Below are positions 7,139-14,633 of a DNA stretch of 24,435 nucleotides, piece by piece (within the stretch, counting starts at the first letter, position 1; every line of letters begins with the position of its first letter). The position numbers were made by a program, and so were the translations under genes. The notes beneath the pieces are model-generated. The model ran no database searches. It worked only from the letters and a program-made list of their open reading frames with translations, and was not told where the DNA came from. Source of the stretch: Candidatus Omnitrophota bacterium (lineage in GTDB: Bacteria; Omnitrophota; Gorgyraeia; Gygaellales; Profunditerraquicolaceae). The DNA is taken from positions 1-24,435 of the forward strand of contig JAGUUJ010000078.1 in the NCBI GenBank assembly GCA_020063525.1, read 5' to 3'.

Positions 7139-8341
7139 ATGAGAACTATTAAAGAGATAAATGCAAAGATTAAAAAAGGCGAGGTAGTAGTTGTTACTGC
7201 AGAAGAAATAATTGATTTGGTCAAGAAAAAAGGCGCCAAGAAGGCAGCGCAAGAAGTGGATGTGGTCACCACTGGTACTTTTGGCCCGATGTGCTCAAGC
7301 GGCACTTTTTTTAATATTGGACATTCCAAGCCCAGAATTAAGTTAGGCGGCGGTAGCTGTAAGCTTAATGATGTTCCTGCTTACTGCGGTTTTGCGGCAG
7401 TGGATATTTACCTGGGCGCAACTGCCATACCCGACGATGACCCGCGCAATAAGGTTTTCCCCGGTGAATTTAAATACGGAGGCGGGCATGTGATTCAGGA
7501 GATAGTAGCAGGCCGCGATGTAAGATTAGAAGCCACTGCCTATGGCACAGATTGCTATCCGCGCAAAAAGTTAGAGACCTATATAAATATGAAAGACTTG
7601 AATGAGGCGGTGTTATTCAATATACGCAACTGTTATCAGAATTACAATGTGGCAGTGAATTTATCGGATAAGATAATCTACACCTATATGGGTGCTTTAA
7701 AACCTAAATTAGGCAATGCCAATTATTGCTCTGCAGGCCAGCTCTCGCCGCTTTTAAAAGACCCTTATTATAAGACCATAGGCATTGGCACAAAAATATT
7801 CTTGGGCGGAGGCATAGGGTTTGTTGCCTGGCAGGGCACACAGCATAATCCGACGGTAAAAAGAAAAGATAACGGCGTTCCTCAGGCACCTGCAGGAACC
7901 ATTGCAGTAATCGGAGATTTAAAACAGATGAAACCAGAGTGGCTGGTGGGAACAAGTATGCTGGGTTATGGGGTGACTTTGACCGTAGGTATAGGTGTAC
8001 CCATACCTATATTAGATGAAGAGGTAGTCAAATACGCTGCCATTCGCGATGAAGAAATTTACACTCAGATTGTGGATTATAGTCAGGCCTATCCTCAGAT
8101 GATTCCCGGAAGCTTGGGCGAGGTAAATTATAGCCAATTGAAATCCGGCAAGATTATTGTGCAGGGAAAAGAAGTCTCCACGGGTAATTTATCCAGTTAT
8201 TCTAAGGCGCGCGAGATTGCGGAAGAATTAAAATCCTGGATTAAAAAAGGCGATTTTCTTTTAACTGAACCGGTGGCAGCTTTACCCGGCGCAGAATCCG
8301 GATATACCTTCAAGCCATTAAAAGAAAGACCTATAGTTTAG
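7139..8341 (+). CDS. L-aspartate semialdehyde sulfurtransferase, DUF39 catalytic subunit (homocysteine biosynthesis)
   Basis: A 400-residue DUF39 (HcyS/homocysteine biosynthesis) protein. In methanogens, members of this family turn aspartate semialdehyde directly into homocysteine together with a small NIL-ferredoxin partner, which bypasses homoserine acylation. Visible family features are TGTFGPMCSSG with Cys52, the RIKLGGGSCKLN stretch, YGTDCYPRK with Cys139, and IFLGGGIGFVAWQGTQHNP. The two cysteines in conserved motifs are candidates for sulfur transfer. Some relatives carry C-terminal CBS domains; this one stops without them. The partner gene follows after 15 bases, which confirms the assignment. 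The ribosome site is weak. A 32-bp palindrome lies upstream. Confidence 0.88.
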   Translation: MRTIKEINAKIKKGEVVVVTAEEIIDLVKKKGAKKAAQEVDVVTTGTFGPMCSSGTFFNIGHSKPRIKLGGGSCKLNDVPAYCGFAAVDIYLGATAIPDDDPRNKVFPGEFKYGGGHVIQEIVAGRDVRLEATAYGTDCYPRKKLETYINMKDLNEAVLFNIRNCYQNYNVAVNLSDKIIYTYMGALKPKLGNANYCSAGQLSPLLKDPYYKTIGIGTKIFLGGGIGFVAWQGTQHNPTVKRKDNGVPQAPAGTIAVIGDLKQMKPEWLVGTSMLGYGVTLTVGIGVPIPILDEEVVKYAAIRDEEIYTQIVDYSQAYPQMIPGSLGEVNYSQLKSGKIIVQGKEVSTGNLSSYSKAREIAEELKSWIKKGDFLLTEPVAALPGAESGYTFKPLKERPIV

Positions 8342-8356
8342 CAAGGAGAAGCAAAG

Positions 8357-8764
8357 ATGGTTTCCAAAAGAATTGTTTTACATTTTCCGCATCGGCTGGT
8401 GGACCAACCCATTGTTTGTAAATTGGTTAAGGAGTATGACCTGCAGTTTAATATCCTGAAGGCTTATGTTACGCCGCAAGAAGAAGGACTTATGGTTTTA
8501 GAATTAACCGGCAAAGAAGAAAATTTTAATCAAGGCATTGAATATCTGCAGTCCTGCGGTGTAAAAATTCAGCCCCTAAGCCAAGACGTTATCCGCAATG
8601 AAATTAAATGTACCGATTGCGGAGTATGCGTCCCTATATGTCCTACCGGCGCATTAGTAGTTGACCTCCTCACGCGTAAAGTCCATTTTTACGACAATAA
8701 ATGTATTGCCTGTGAGCTATGCGTTAAGATATGTCCTACCCGTGCCATGGAAGTGCACTTCTAA
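8357..8764 (+). CDS. NIL domain plus 2[4Fe-4S] ferredoxin subunit of homocysteine synthesis
   Basis: A 135-residue protein. Residues 1-75 form a NIL domain, an ACT-like fold also found in methionine transporters. Residues 84-135 form a ferredoxin with two CX2CX2CX3CP sites: C85, C88, C91, C95 and C116, C119, C122, C126. In the DUF39 system this subunit is thought to provide the electrons or cluster needed to insert sulfur into aspartate semialdehyde. An AAGGAG site at 8343-8348 precedes the ATG. The order (DUF39 gene, then this gene, 15 bases apart) is the known arrangement. The next gene, larE-like, begins one base after its stop, suggesting a larger complex or coupled expression. Confidence 0.88.
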   Translation: MVSKRIVLHFPHRLVDQPIVCKLVKEYDLQFNILKAYVTPQEEGLMVLELTGKEENFNQGIEYLQSCGVKIQPLSQDVIRNEIKCTDCGVCVPICPTGALVVDLLTRKVHFYDNKCIACELCVKICPTRAMEVHF

Positions 8765-8765
8765 A

Positions 8766-9572
8766 ATGAATTTAGATAAGAAATTAAGCCGTCTGAAAAA
8801 GATAATCTCTAATATGGATTCTGTCTTGATTTCTTTTTCCGGCGGTGTGGATAGCACTCTTCTGCTTAAAGTTACCTCAAGGGTATTACCGCAGGATAAA
8901 ATTCTTGCGGTTACAGCTTATTCAGCAACATATCCTAAAGAGGAATTGCTATTCGCTAAAGATGTTGCCCGCACCTTTGGCGTAAGGCACAAGATAATCA
9001 GGACCTACGAATTAGAAGATAAAAAATTTACCGCAAATCCAATTAATCGTTGCTATTTCTGCAAAAAAGAACTTTTTAGCAGATTAAAGGATATGGCAAA
9101 AAAATTTAAGTTAGATTTTGTGGCAGATGCAAGTAACATATCAGACAAAGAGGATTTTCGTCCGGGGAATAAAGCCAAAAAAGAATTTAAGATTCGTTCA
9201 CCGCTTCAAGAAGCAGGCTTGACTAAAGAGGATATTCGACTTTTAAGTAAGAAATTAGGACTTGTTACTTGGAATAAACCCGCTCAGGCCTGCCTTGCCT
9301 CCAGGATTCCTTATGGCAAAAGGATTAGCCCTCAGATATTAGCACGGATTAATAAAGCAGAAGAGTTTTTAAGGCAATTAGGTTTTTTGCAGGTGAGATT
9401 AAGGCACTATAACGGCCTTTGCCGCATAGAGGTATTTAAAGGCGATATTCCTAAACTTATAAGCCATCATGATTTGATAGTAGAAAAATTAAAGAGATTA
9501 GGTTATAATTATATAACTGTGGATTTAGAAGGTTATCGCACAGGCAGTTTAAATGAGGTGCTCAAGCGATGA
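8766..9572 (+). CDS. larE: LarE-like ATP-dependent sacrificial sulfur transferase
   Basis: A 268-residue PP-loop protein of the LarE family. SGGVDS lies at 25-30, a CYFCK pair at C96/C99, and Cys176 in ACLASRIPYG aligns with the cysteine that L. plantarum LarE sacrifices as sulfur donor. The C-terminal DLEGYRTGSLNE is also LarE-like. Known LarE sulfurates the pyridinium dicarboxylate precursor of the nickel-pincer cofactor. No larA, larB or larC is in the window, so the substrate here may differ. The frame is open back to 8661 inside the ferredoxin gene, but ATG 8766, one base after that gene's stop, gives the normal family length. The desulfurase gene overlaps its stop by four bases. Confidence 0.85.
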   Translation: MNLDKKLSRLKKIISNMDSVLISFSGGVDSTLLLKVTSRVLPQDKILAVTAYSATYPKEELLFAKDVARTFGVRHKIIRTYELEDKKFTANPINRCYFCKKELFSRLKDMAKKFKLDFVADASNISDKEDFRPGNKAKKEFKIRSPLQEAGLTKEDIRLLSKKLGLVTWNKPAQACLASRIPYGKRISPQILARINKAEEFLRQLGFLQVRLRHYNGLCRIEVFKGDIPKLISHHDLIVEKLKRLGYNYITVDLEGYRTGSLNEVLKR

Positions 9573-10741
9573 AAAGGATATATTTAGATTATGCTGCTAC
9601 CACACCTTGCGACCCGCTAGTTTTAAAGGCAATGGAGCCATACTTCTTTGAGAAATTTGGTAATCCCTCCAGTATTCATACCGAAGGACAGGAAGCAAAA
9701 AGAGCGATTGAAGACGCGCGCGAAAGACTCGCCTCATTTTTAGGTGCAAAGGCCGAGGAGATTATCTTTACTTCAGGCGGAACAGAATCAAATAATTTTG
9801 CAGTTGGAGGCGTGGCTTACGCCCAAGCAAAGAAGGGCAACCACATCATTACCACTGCTATCGAGCATCATGCCATAATCGAGCCTTGTAAATTGCTGGA
9901 GAAGAGAGGCTTTAAGGTCACTTATGTCAGCACAGATAAATACGGTTTAGTTTCACCTTCAGATATCAAAAAGGCAATTACAGATAAAACTATTCTTGTT
10001 TCAGTAATGCATGCGAATAATGAGATTGGCACCATTGAGCCTATTGCTGAGATTGGTAAAATTACGAGGGATAAGGGGATATCTTTTCATACAGATGCAG
10101 TTCAGACTGTAGGTCATATCCCGGTTAATGTGGATGATTTGAATGTTGATATTTTATCTTTATCCGGACATAAATTCTATGGGCCAAAAGGAATAGGTGC
10201 CTTGTATGTTAGAAGAGGAACGCGCATAGAAAGATTCTTACATGGTGGAGACCAAGAAAAAGGCAGGCGCGCATCTACGCATAATACACCTGGTATTGTG
10301 GGATTAGACAAGGCAATAGAATTATGTAAAGATAAGATGGAAGAAGAAGTAAAATTTCAGATGAGACTGCGCGATAAGTTAATTAAGGAAATCCCAAGCG
10401 GAATCCCAGATGTTTATCTCAATGGTCATCCGCAACAGAGACTTCCTAACAATGTTAATTTTTCTATCAAATATATTGAAGGCGAGTCTATCCTGCTTAA
10501 CTTAGATATGTTGGGTATTGCTGCCTCAACAGGCTCTGCCTGTACTTCCACATCTTTAGAGCCTTCCCATGTATTATTAGCTATCGGCCTGCCGCATGAA
10601 ATTGCCCACGGTTCATTAAGAATTACTCTGGGCAGATGGACAAAAGAAGAAGATGTAGTCTACCTCTTAGAACACCTTCCCACAGTGGTTGAGAAACTAC
10701 GGCAGATGTCTCCCCTTTACCCCGTTAGAGATAAGCGATGA
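9569..10741 (+). CDS. nifS: Cysteine desulfurase, NifS/IscS type
   Basis: A class V aminotransferase-fold PLP enzyme of 390 residues that removes sulfur from cysteine as a protein-bound persulfide. The start MKRIYLDYAATTPCDP, then HANNEIGT, Schiff-base Lys202 in SLSGHKFYGPKG, and catalytic Cys325 in STGSACTSTSLEPSHV are all present. The long SACTSTSLEPSHV loop is typical of the NifS/IscS group I class. The gene overlaps larE by ATGA, so the two are probably translated together and could act as donor and acceptor. The last few codons after MSPLY lie inside the left arm of an inverted repeat (10719-10809), so the natural C-terminus may have been replaced by PVRDKR. Confidence 0.92.
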   Translation: MKRIYLDYAATTPCDPLVLKAMEPYFFEKFGNPSSIHTEGQEAKRAIEDARERLASFLGAKAEEIIFTSGGTESNNFAVGGVAYAQAKKGNHIITTAIEHHAIIEPCKLLEKRGFKVTYVSTDKYGLVSPSDIKKAITDKTILVSVMHANNEIGTIEPIAEIGKITRDKGISFHTDAVQTVGHIPVNVDDLNVDILSLSGHKFYGPKGIGALYVRRGTRIERFLHGGDQEKGRRASTHNTPGIVGLDKAIELCKDKMEEEVKFQMRLRDKLIKEIPSGIPDVYLNGHPQQRLPNNVNFSIKYIEGESILLNLDMLGIAASTGSACTSTSLEPSHVLLAIGLPHEIAHGSLRITLGRWTKEEDVVYLLEHLPTVVEKLRQMSPLYPVRDKR

Positions 10742-10809
10742 TAAATATAGATTTCGGAAACACTTCAGGTAGAATAGTAAAAAATAGTGTTTCCTATCTC
10801 TAACGGGGT
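10719..10809 (+). repeat. ~90-bp nested inverted repeat across the nifS 3' end (MITE-like or long hairpin)
   Basis: The 15 bases at 10719-10733 (ACCCCGTTAGAGATA) are the perfect reverse complement of 10795-10809. Nested inside, GGAAACACT at 10756-10764 pairs perfectly with 10786-10794 and abuts the outer right arm. A 22-base asymmetric bulge (10734-10755) and a 21-base loop (10765-10785) complete the fold. The left arm overlaps the last codons and stop of nifS. No T-tract follows, so a simple terminator is unlikely. A small non-autonomous mobile element or a processed RNA hairpin between nifS and birA fits best. Confidence 0.7.
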
Positions 10810-10824
10810 TTACGAGAAGAAATA

Positions 10825-11796
10825 ATGATACAAGAAAAGATTCTTGATTTCTTAAAAAGAAAACCGGACTATGTCTCAGGTGACCAGATCAGCCACCGTT
10901 TAGGGATAACGCGACAGGCATTATGGAAACATATTCAGATACTCAAAGATTCTGGTTATGATATCGTGGCTGTGCCGCATTTAGGTTATAAGCTTGTCTC
11001 CTGCCCGGACAGGCTTTTTGCCTCTGAGGTAGCCAGGCAGCTGAATACAAGGTTTATTGGAAAAAAAATTTATTATTTTGATACAGTTTCATCAACCATG
11101 GATAGCGCCTTACAATTAGCTATGGAAGGTTCGCCCGAAGGCACCATTGTAATAGCTGAGTCCCAGACAAAAGGCAGGGGCAGATTAGGTAGAAATTGGT
11201 TTTCGCCTAAATATAAAGGTATATATTTATCCTTGATTTTAAGACCTAAGATTTCACCTAACCAGGCACCTCTGCTTACTTTGATGAGTGCAGTCAGTAT
11301 CTGTGAAGCGATAAAAGAAAAGACGGATTTGGCCTGCCAGATAAAATGGCCGAATGATATATTAATTCACCATAAGAAATTAGGCGGGATACTAACCGAG
11401 TTGAACGCAGAGACGGATTTAAGCCGTTTCGTAGTTGTGGGTATTGGATTAAATGTGAATAACGATAAAAAGACAATTCCTCACCAAGCCACATCATTGA
11501 GGGAACAAAAGAAACAAGAGATAAATCGCCCGGAATTATTACAAGAGATATTGCGCAAGATAGAAGAAAATTACCTTATCTTTCAAAAAAACGGCGGCCA
11601 ATCTATTATCGATAAATGGCGCGACTGGAGCATCAGTCTGGGTAGAAGAATAAGAGTGAGCTTTCAAAAGGAACATATTGAAGGCCATGCAGTAGGTATA
11701 GATATTGACGGAGGCCTGTTGATTAGAAATGACTCCGGCCTTACCCAAAAGGTGATGGCCGGCGATGTAGTGCATTGCCTTCGTCATTACATTTAA
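10825..11796 (+). CDS. birA: Bifunctional biotin-protein ligase / biotin repressor
   Basis: A 323-residue class II BirA. Residues 1-60 form a winged helix-turn-helix (SGDQISHRLGITRQALWKHI), and residues ~65-260 the ligase domain with the biotinyl-AMP loop GRGRLGR at 117-123 and KWPNDIL at 174-180. An SH3-like C-terminal domain follows. The enzyme attaches biotin to carboxylase carrier domains; its dimer, loaded with biotinyl-AMP, represses biotin genes. The DNA-binding domain makes regulation of the adjacent bioB operon likely, and a matching inverted repeat is present at 11841-11868. The ribosome site (AGAAGA) is weak. The gene lies just after the inverted-repeat element. Confidence 0.93.
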   Translation: MIQEKILDFLKRKPDYVSGDQISHRLGITRQALWKHIQILKDSGYDIVAVPHLGYKLVSCPDRLFASEVARQLNTRFIGKKIYYFDTVSSTMDSALQLAMEGSPEGTIVIAESQTKGRGRLGRNWFSPKYKGIYLSLILRPKISPNQAPLLTLMSAVSICEAIKEKTDLACQIKWPNDILIHHKKLGGILTELNAETDLSRFVVVGIGLNVNNDKKTIPHQATSLREQKKQEINRPELLQEILRKIEENYLIFQKNGGQSIIDKWRDWSISLGRRIRVSFQKEHIEGHAVGIDIDGGLLIRNDSGLTQKVMAGDVVHCLRHYI

Positions 11797-11832
11797 GAAG
11801 AGTCCCTCCTGTTAATAACCCCAAGATTCCTA

Positions 11833-11861
11833 TTGCAAAAGTCAACCTAATATATTAAAAT
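11833..11861 (+). promoter_or_regulatory. Sigma70-type promoter of the biotin operon
   Basis: TTGCAA at 11833-11838 and TAAAAT at 11856-11861 are separated by exactly 17 bases, each close to consensus. The bioB start codon is 39 bases downstream of the -10 and has a GGGAGG ribosome site. The element lies in the 104-base gap between birA and bioB, the only gap of that size in the biotin block. Confidence 0.6.
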
Positions 11862-11868
11862 AGTTGAC
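11841..11868 (+). promoter_or_regulatory. Candidate BirA operator overlapping the bioB promoter
   Basis: GTCAAC at 11841-11846 is mirrored by GTTGAC at 11863-11868 with a 16-base spacer. Published BirA boxes have GTAAAC/GTTTAC-like half-sites (GTTAAC/GTTAAC in some groups) at the same separation. The right half lies just past the -10 and the left half between -35 and -10, so bound repressor would cover the promoter. A BirA with a DNA-binding domain is encoded immediately upstream. Confidence 0.65.
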
Positions 11869-11900
11869 GGTTAGAATCTTTTCTTCGGGAGGCAATTTAT

Positions 11901-12818
11901 ATGGATAGACAAGAATTGACCGCACTTTGCCGCCTGCCGCTAACAGATTTAATCTCTCTGGCTAATAAGGCCAGGCAGGATTTCATAGGTTCAAACTTGG
12001 AATTATGCAGCATAATGAATGCTAAATCCGGCTTATGCAGTCAGGATTGTAAATTTTGCGCTCAGTCTGTCCGGCACCCTACAGGCATAACTAATTATCC
12101 TTTAAAAAACAAGGAAGAGATGGTAGAGCAGGCCTTGCGCGCCAAAGACATAGGCGCAGAAAGGTTCGATATCGTTACCAGTGGCGATAGGCTATCCAAA
12201 GAGGAATTAAATGTTATTGCTGACGCGATTTGGGAGATAACAAATAAAGTCGGGATTAAAATGTGCGCATCTCTCGGTAAGCTAAACGATGATGAGTTTC
12301 TTCTGTTAAAGAAGGCAGGCCTTGGCCGTTATCACCATAACCTGGAAACCTCTTCCGGCTATTTTGCCAAGATTGTAACCACGCACACATTTGGTGACAG
12401 GATTAACACAATCAAGGCGGCAAAGAAAGCGGGGTTAGAGGTCTGTAGCGGCGGGATAATCGGAATGGGCGAGACTTTAAATGATAGGATTGACTTAGCG
12501 CTTGCGTTAAAAGAGTTGGATGTGGATTCTGTTCCTATGAATATTCTGGTTCCTGTAAAAGGCACGGCTTTAGAAGCTCTAAACCCGCTTTCCGGCAGTG
12601 AGGCAATAAAGACGATAGCCTTATTTAGAATCATATTAAAGAATAAAATTATTAAAATAGCAGCGGGGAGAGAATCTGTGCTGAAAGATTTTCAAGCTTT
12701 GGCGTTTATGGCCGGAGCCAACGGCATGCTTATCGGCGGGTATCTGACGATAAAAGGTAGAGACGTAGATGAAGACATGAGATTAGTTGCAGAGATAAAG
12801 AAATTATGGCAAATATAG
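11901..12818 (+). CDS. bioB: Biotin synthase
   Basis: A 305-residue radical SAM enzyme that inserts sulfur into dethiobiotin, the last step of biotin synthesis. The CX3CX2C motif is C46, C50, C53 in GLCSQDCKFCAQS. Of the ligands expected for the auxiliary sulfur-donating cluster, Cys122 (MCASLG), Cys182 (LEVCSGG) and Arg257 (AAGRES) are present. The position of the fourth (E. coli Cys97) reads Asp90 in RFDIVTSG. Anaerobe-type BioB proteins often lack that Cys, so this one may belong to the type with a different auxiliary cluster. The gene heads the biotin operon behind a promoter/operator and overlaps bioF by 13 bases. Confidence 0.95.
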   Translation: MDRQELTALCRLPLTDLISLANKARQDFIGSNLELCSIMNAKSGLCSQDCKFCAQSVRHPTGITNYPLKNKEEMVEQALRAKDIGAERFDIVTSGDRLSKEELNVIADAIWEITNKVGIKMCASLGKLNDDEFLLLKKAGLGRYHHNLETSSGYFAKIVTTHTFGDRINTIKAAKKAGLEVCSGGIIGMGETLNDRIDLALALKELDVDSVPMNILVPVKGTALEALNPLSGSEAIKTIALFRIILKNKIIKIAAGRESVLKDFQALAFMAGANGMLIGGYLTIKGRDVDEDMRLVAEIKKLWQI

Positions 12819-13957
12819 AAGAATTCTTAAGAAAAAGAGCAGGAGAGGGTTTATTAAGGACTTTAAAGCCAATTTCCTCCCGCCGTGAAGGTAAAATATA
12901 TTTTGATAAGAAAGAATACATCGATTTCTCCTCTAATGACTATCTGGGCTTATCAGGGCACCCCAGGCTTATTGAAGAAGCTAAGTTCGCAATAGATAAA
13001 TTCGGCACTGCAGCTTGCGCATCACGCCTTTTGAGCGGAGATTTAGAAATACACCACCTGTTAGAAGAGAAAATATCTCAGTTTAAGAATAAAGAAGCGG
13101 CGCTGGTCTTTAATTCGGGTTATCAGGCAAACATAGGCATAATAAGTTCTCTTTACGGTAAAAGCGACTGTATATTCTCAGACCGCCTGAACCATGCAAG
13201 CATCATTGACGGTATACTATTATCGGAAGCGCATCTTTTCCGTTTTCAGCATAACGATGCCGCCCACCTTAAGGGGCTGCTCCAGAAGCAAAGGAATAAA
13301 TTTAATAAAGCCCTGATTGTCACTGAAACTGTATTTAGTATGGATGGGGATAAGGCCCCTCTGAAGGATTTAGTCCGGCTAAAAGAAGAACACAATTGCG
13401 AGATTTTAGTTGATGAAGCCCATGCCACGGGCATATTCGGTAAGAATGGAAGCGGGATAGTCCAGCAAGAAGGCTTAGACGAGAAAATAGATTTTATCAT
13501 GGGGACATTTAGCAAGGCATTAGGCGGTTTTGGTGCTTATTTAGCTACTTCAAAAAGAATAGTTGAATATCTGATAAATTCCTGCAGGAGTTTTATTTAT
13601 TCTACCGCATTACCGCCTGCAGTGGTAGCTTGCAATCTGGCCGCTATAAAATTAATAAAAGAAGAACCATACCGCAGGGTTAAGCTTCTGGAGTCCGCGC
13701 AATATTTCCGCGATGCTTTAAAAACCAGGGGTTTCCTGGTTCGAGGGGATTCCCAGATAATCCCTTTGATTATCGGGGATAACATAAGAACAATAGAATT
13801 TGCCAAGAGGCTTAAGGTGAAAGGTTATTGGGTCCTACCTATCAGGGCACCCACTGTCCCCTGGGGGCAGGAGCGCCTTCGATTTTCATTGTCTTTTTAT
13901 CATAGTAGAGAAATTTTAGAAAATCTTATAAATGATATCTCCAGTATCAAAATTTAA
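12806..13957 (+). CDS. bioF: 8-amino-7-oxononanoate synthase
   Basis: A 383-residue alpha-oxoamine synthase (PLP fold type I) that condenses pimeloyl-ACP (or -CoA) with alanine. The family marks are FSSNDYLGLSGHPRL near the N-terminus, the glycine/serine region FGTAACASRLLSG, the aspartate of LVDEAHATG at 201-209, and Schiff-base Lys237 in TFSKALGGFGAY. The length is standard. Its start overlaps the end of bioB by 13 bases and its end overlaps the esterase gene by 26 bases, so translation is tightly coupled. KBL (2-amino-3-ketobutyrate ligase) is the only close alternative, and the operon rules it out. Confidence 0.95.
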   Translation: MANIEEFLRKRAGEGLLRTLKPISSRREGKIYFDKKEYIDFSSNDYLGLSGHPRLIEEAKFAIDKFGTAACASRLLSGDLEIHHLLEEKISQFKNKEAALVFNSGYQANIGIISSLYGKSDCIFSDRLNHASIIDGILLSEAHLFRFQHNDAAHLKGLLQKQRNKFNKALIVTETVFSMDGDKAPLKDLVRLKEEHNCEILVDEAHATGIFGKNGSGIVQQEGLDEKIDFIMGTFSKALGGFGAYLATSKRIVEYLINSCRSFIYSTALPPAVVACNLAAIKLIKEEPYRRVKLLESAQYFRDALKTRGFLVRGDSQIIPLIIGDNIRTIEFAKRLKVKGYWVLPIRAPTVPWGQERLRFSLSFYHSREILENLINDISSIKI

Positions 13958-14633
13958 ATTATTCAATAGGGGATTTAAGAAAACCATTGCCTTAATACCT
14001 GGCTGGGCAACTGATTACAGGATTTTTAATACCTTAGATTTAAATTATAATTATTTATTGCCTATTGAGTACCATCCTTTTAATTTTGCGAAAGACTTAA
14101 AAGAACTATTAAATAAAGAATCCATAGATAAAATTTCCCTATTCGGCTGGTCAATGGGAGGATTTTTGGCAGCGGATTTCGCCTCAAAGAATCCTGATAG
14201 AGTAGACGAGCTTATTTTATTAAGCGTACAAAAGAAATTCAAGCCCCATTTATTACGGGATATAAAACTAAAGCTTAAAGAAAACAAGAAGGCCTTCCTT
14301 TATAAACTTTATTTAAATTCTTTTTCTGAAGAAGACAAGGAAGGCTTAAGCTGGTTTAAGAAGCACCTGTTAATGAGTTATATGGAAGAATTAAAATTAG
14401 AAGACCTTTTATGTGGGTTAGATTATCTTTCCGGGACACAGATAAATCCCGGGTCTTTGGCAGGGATAAAGAGAATAATAATTTTTCATGGCGAGCTTGA
14501 TAAAATAGCGTCACTTAATGAAGCAGAACAGATCAAATCTGAGTTATCCCAGGCTGAATTTATTTGTCTGCCTGGGGCCGGGCACGTCCCGTTTTTTAAC
14601 CGGCAGTTTAAAGAAAGACTTTTGCATGAATAA
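13932..14633 (+). CDS. BioH/BioG-type pimeloyl-ACP methyl ester esterase
   Basis: A 233-residue alpha/beta-hydrolase. The nucleophile elbow GWSMGG puts the serine at 74; Asp190 (HGELDK) and His218 (GAGHVPFF) complete the triad. IPGWATDYRIF near the N-terminus is the oxyanion-hole segment, like the GWG motif of BioH. Such enzymes remove the methyl group that BioC added, ending pimelate chain growth on ACP. The gene lies exactly between bioF and bioC, overlapping both, which makes this role very likely. BioH and BioG cannot be separated with certainty from the motifs, so no symbol is given. Confidence 0.85.
   Translation: MISPVSKFKLFNRGFKKTIALIPGWATDYRIFNTLDLNYNYLLPIEYHPFNFAKDLKELLNKESIDKISLFGWSMGGFLAADFASKNPDRVDELILLSVQKKFKPHLLRDIKLKLKENKKAFLYKLYLNSFSEEDKEGLSWFKKHLLMSYMEELKLEDLLCGLDYLSGTQINPGSLAGIKRIIIFHGELDKIASLNEAEQIKSELSQAEFICLPGAGHVPFFNRQFKERLLHE

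Noticed and set aside
8661..8765. Upstream extension of the LarE-like gene
   Set aside because: It would overlap the ferredoxin cysteine motif region out of frame. The family length and PP-loop position fit ATG 8766.
10719..10809. Simple rho-independent terminator after nifS
   Set aside because: The stem is long and nested, with a 22-base asymmetric bulge, and is followed by TTTACGAG with no T-tract.
14518..14625. Upstream extension of bioC
   Set aside because: The residues are unlike BioC and overlap the His region of the esterase. ATG 14626 gives the standard N-terminus.
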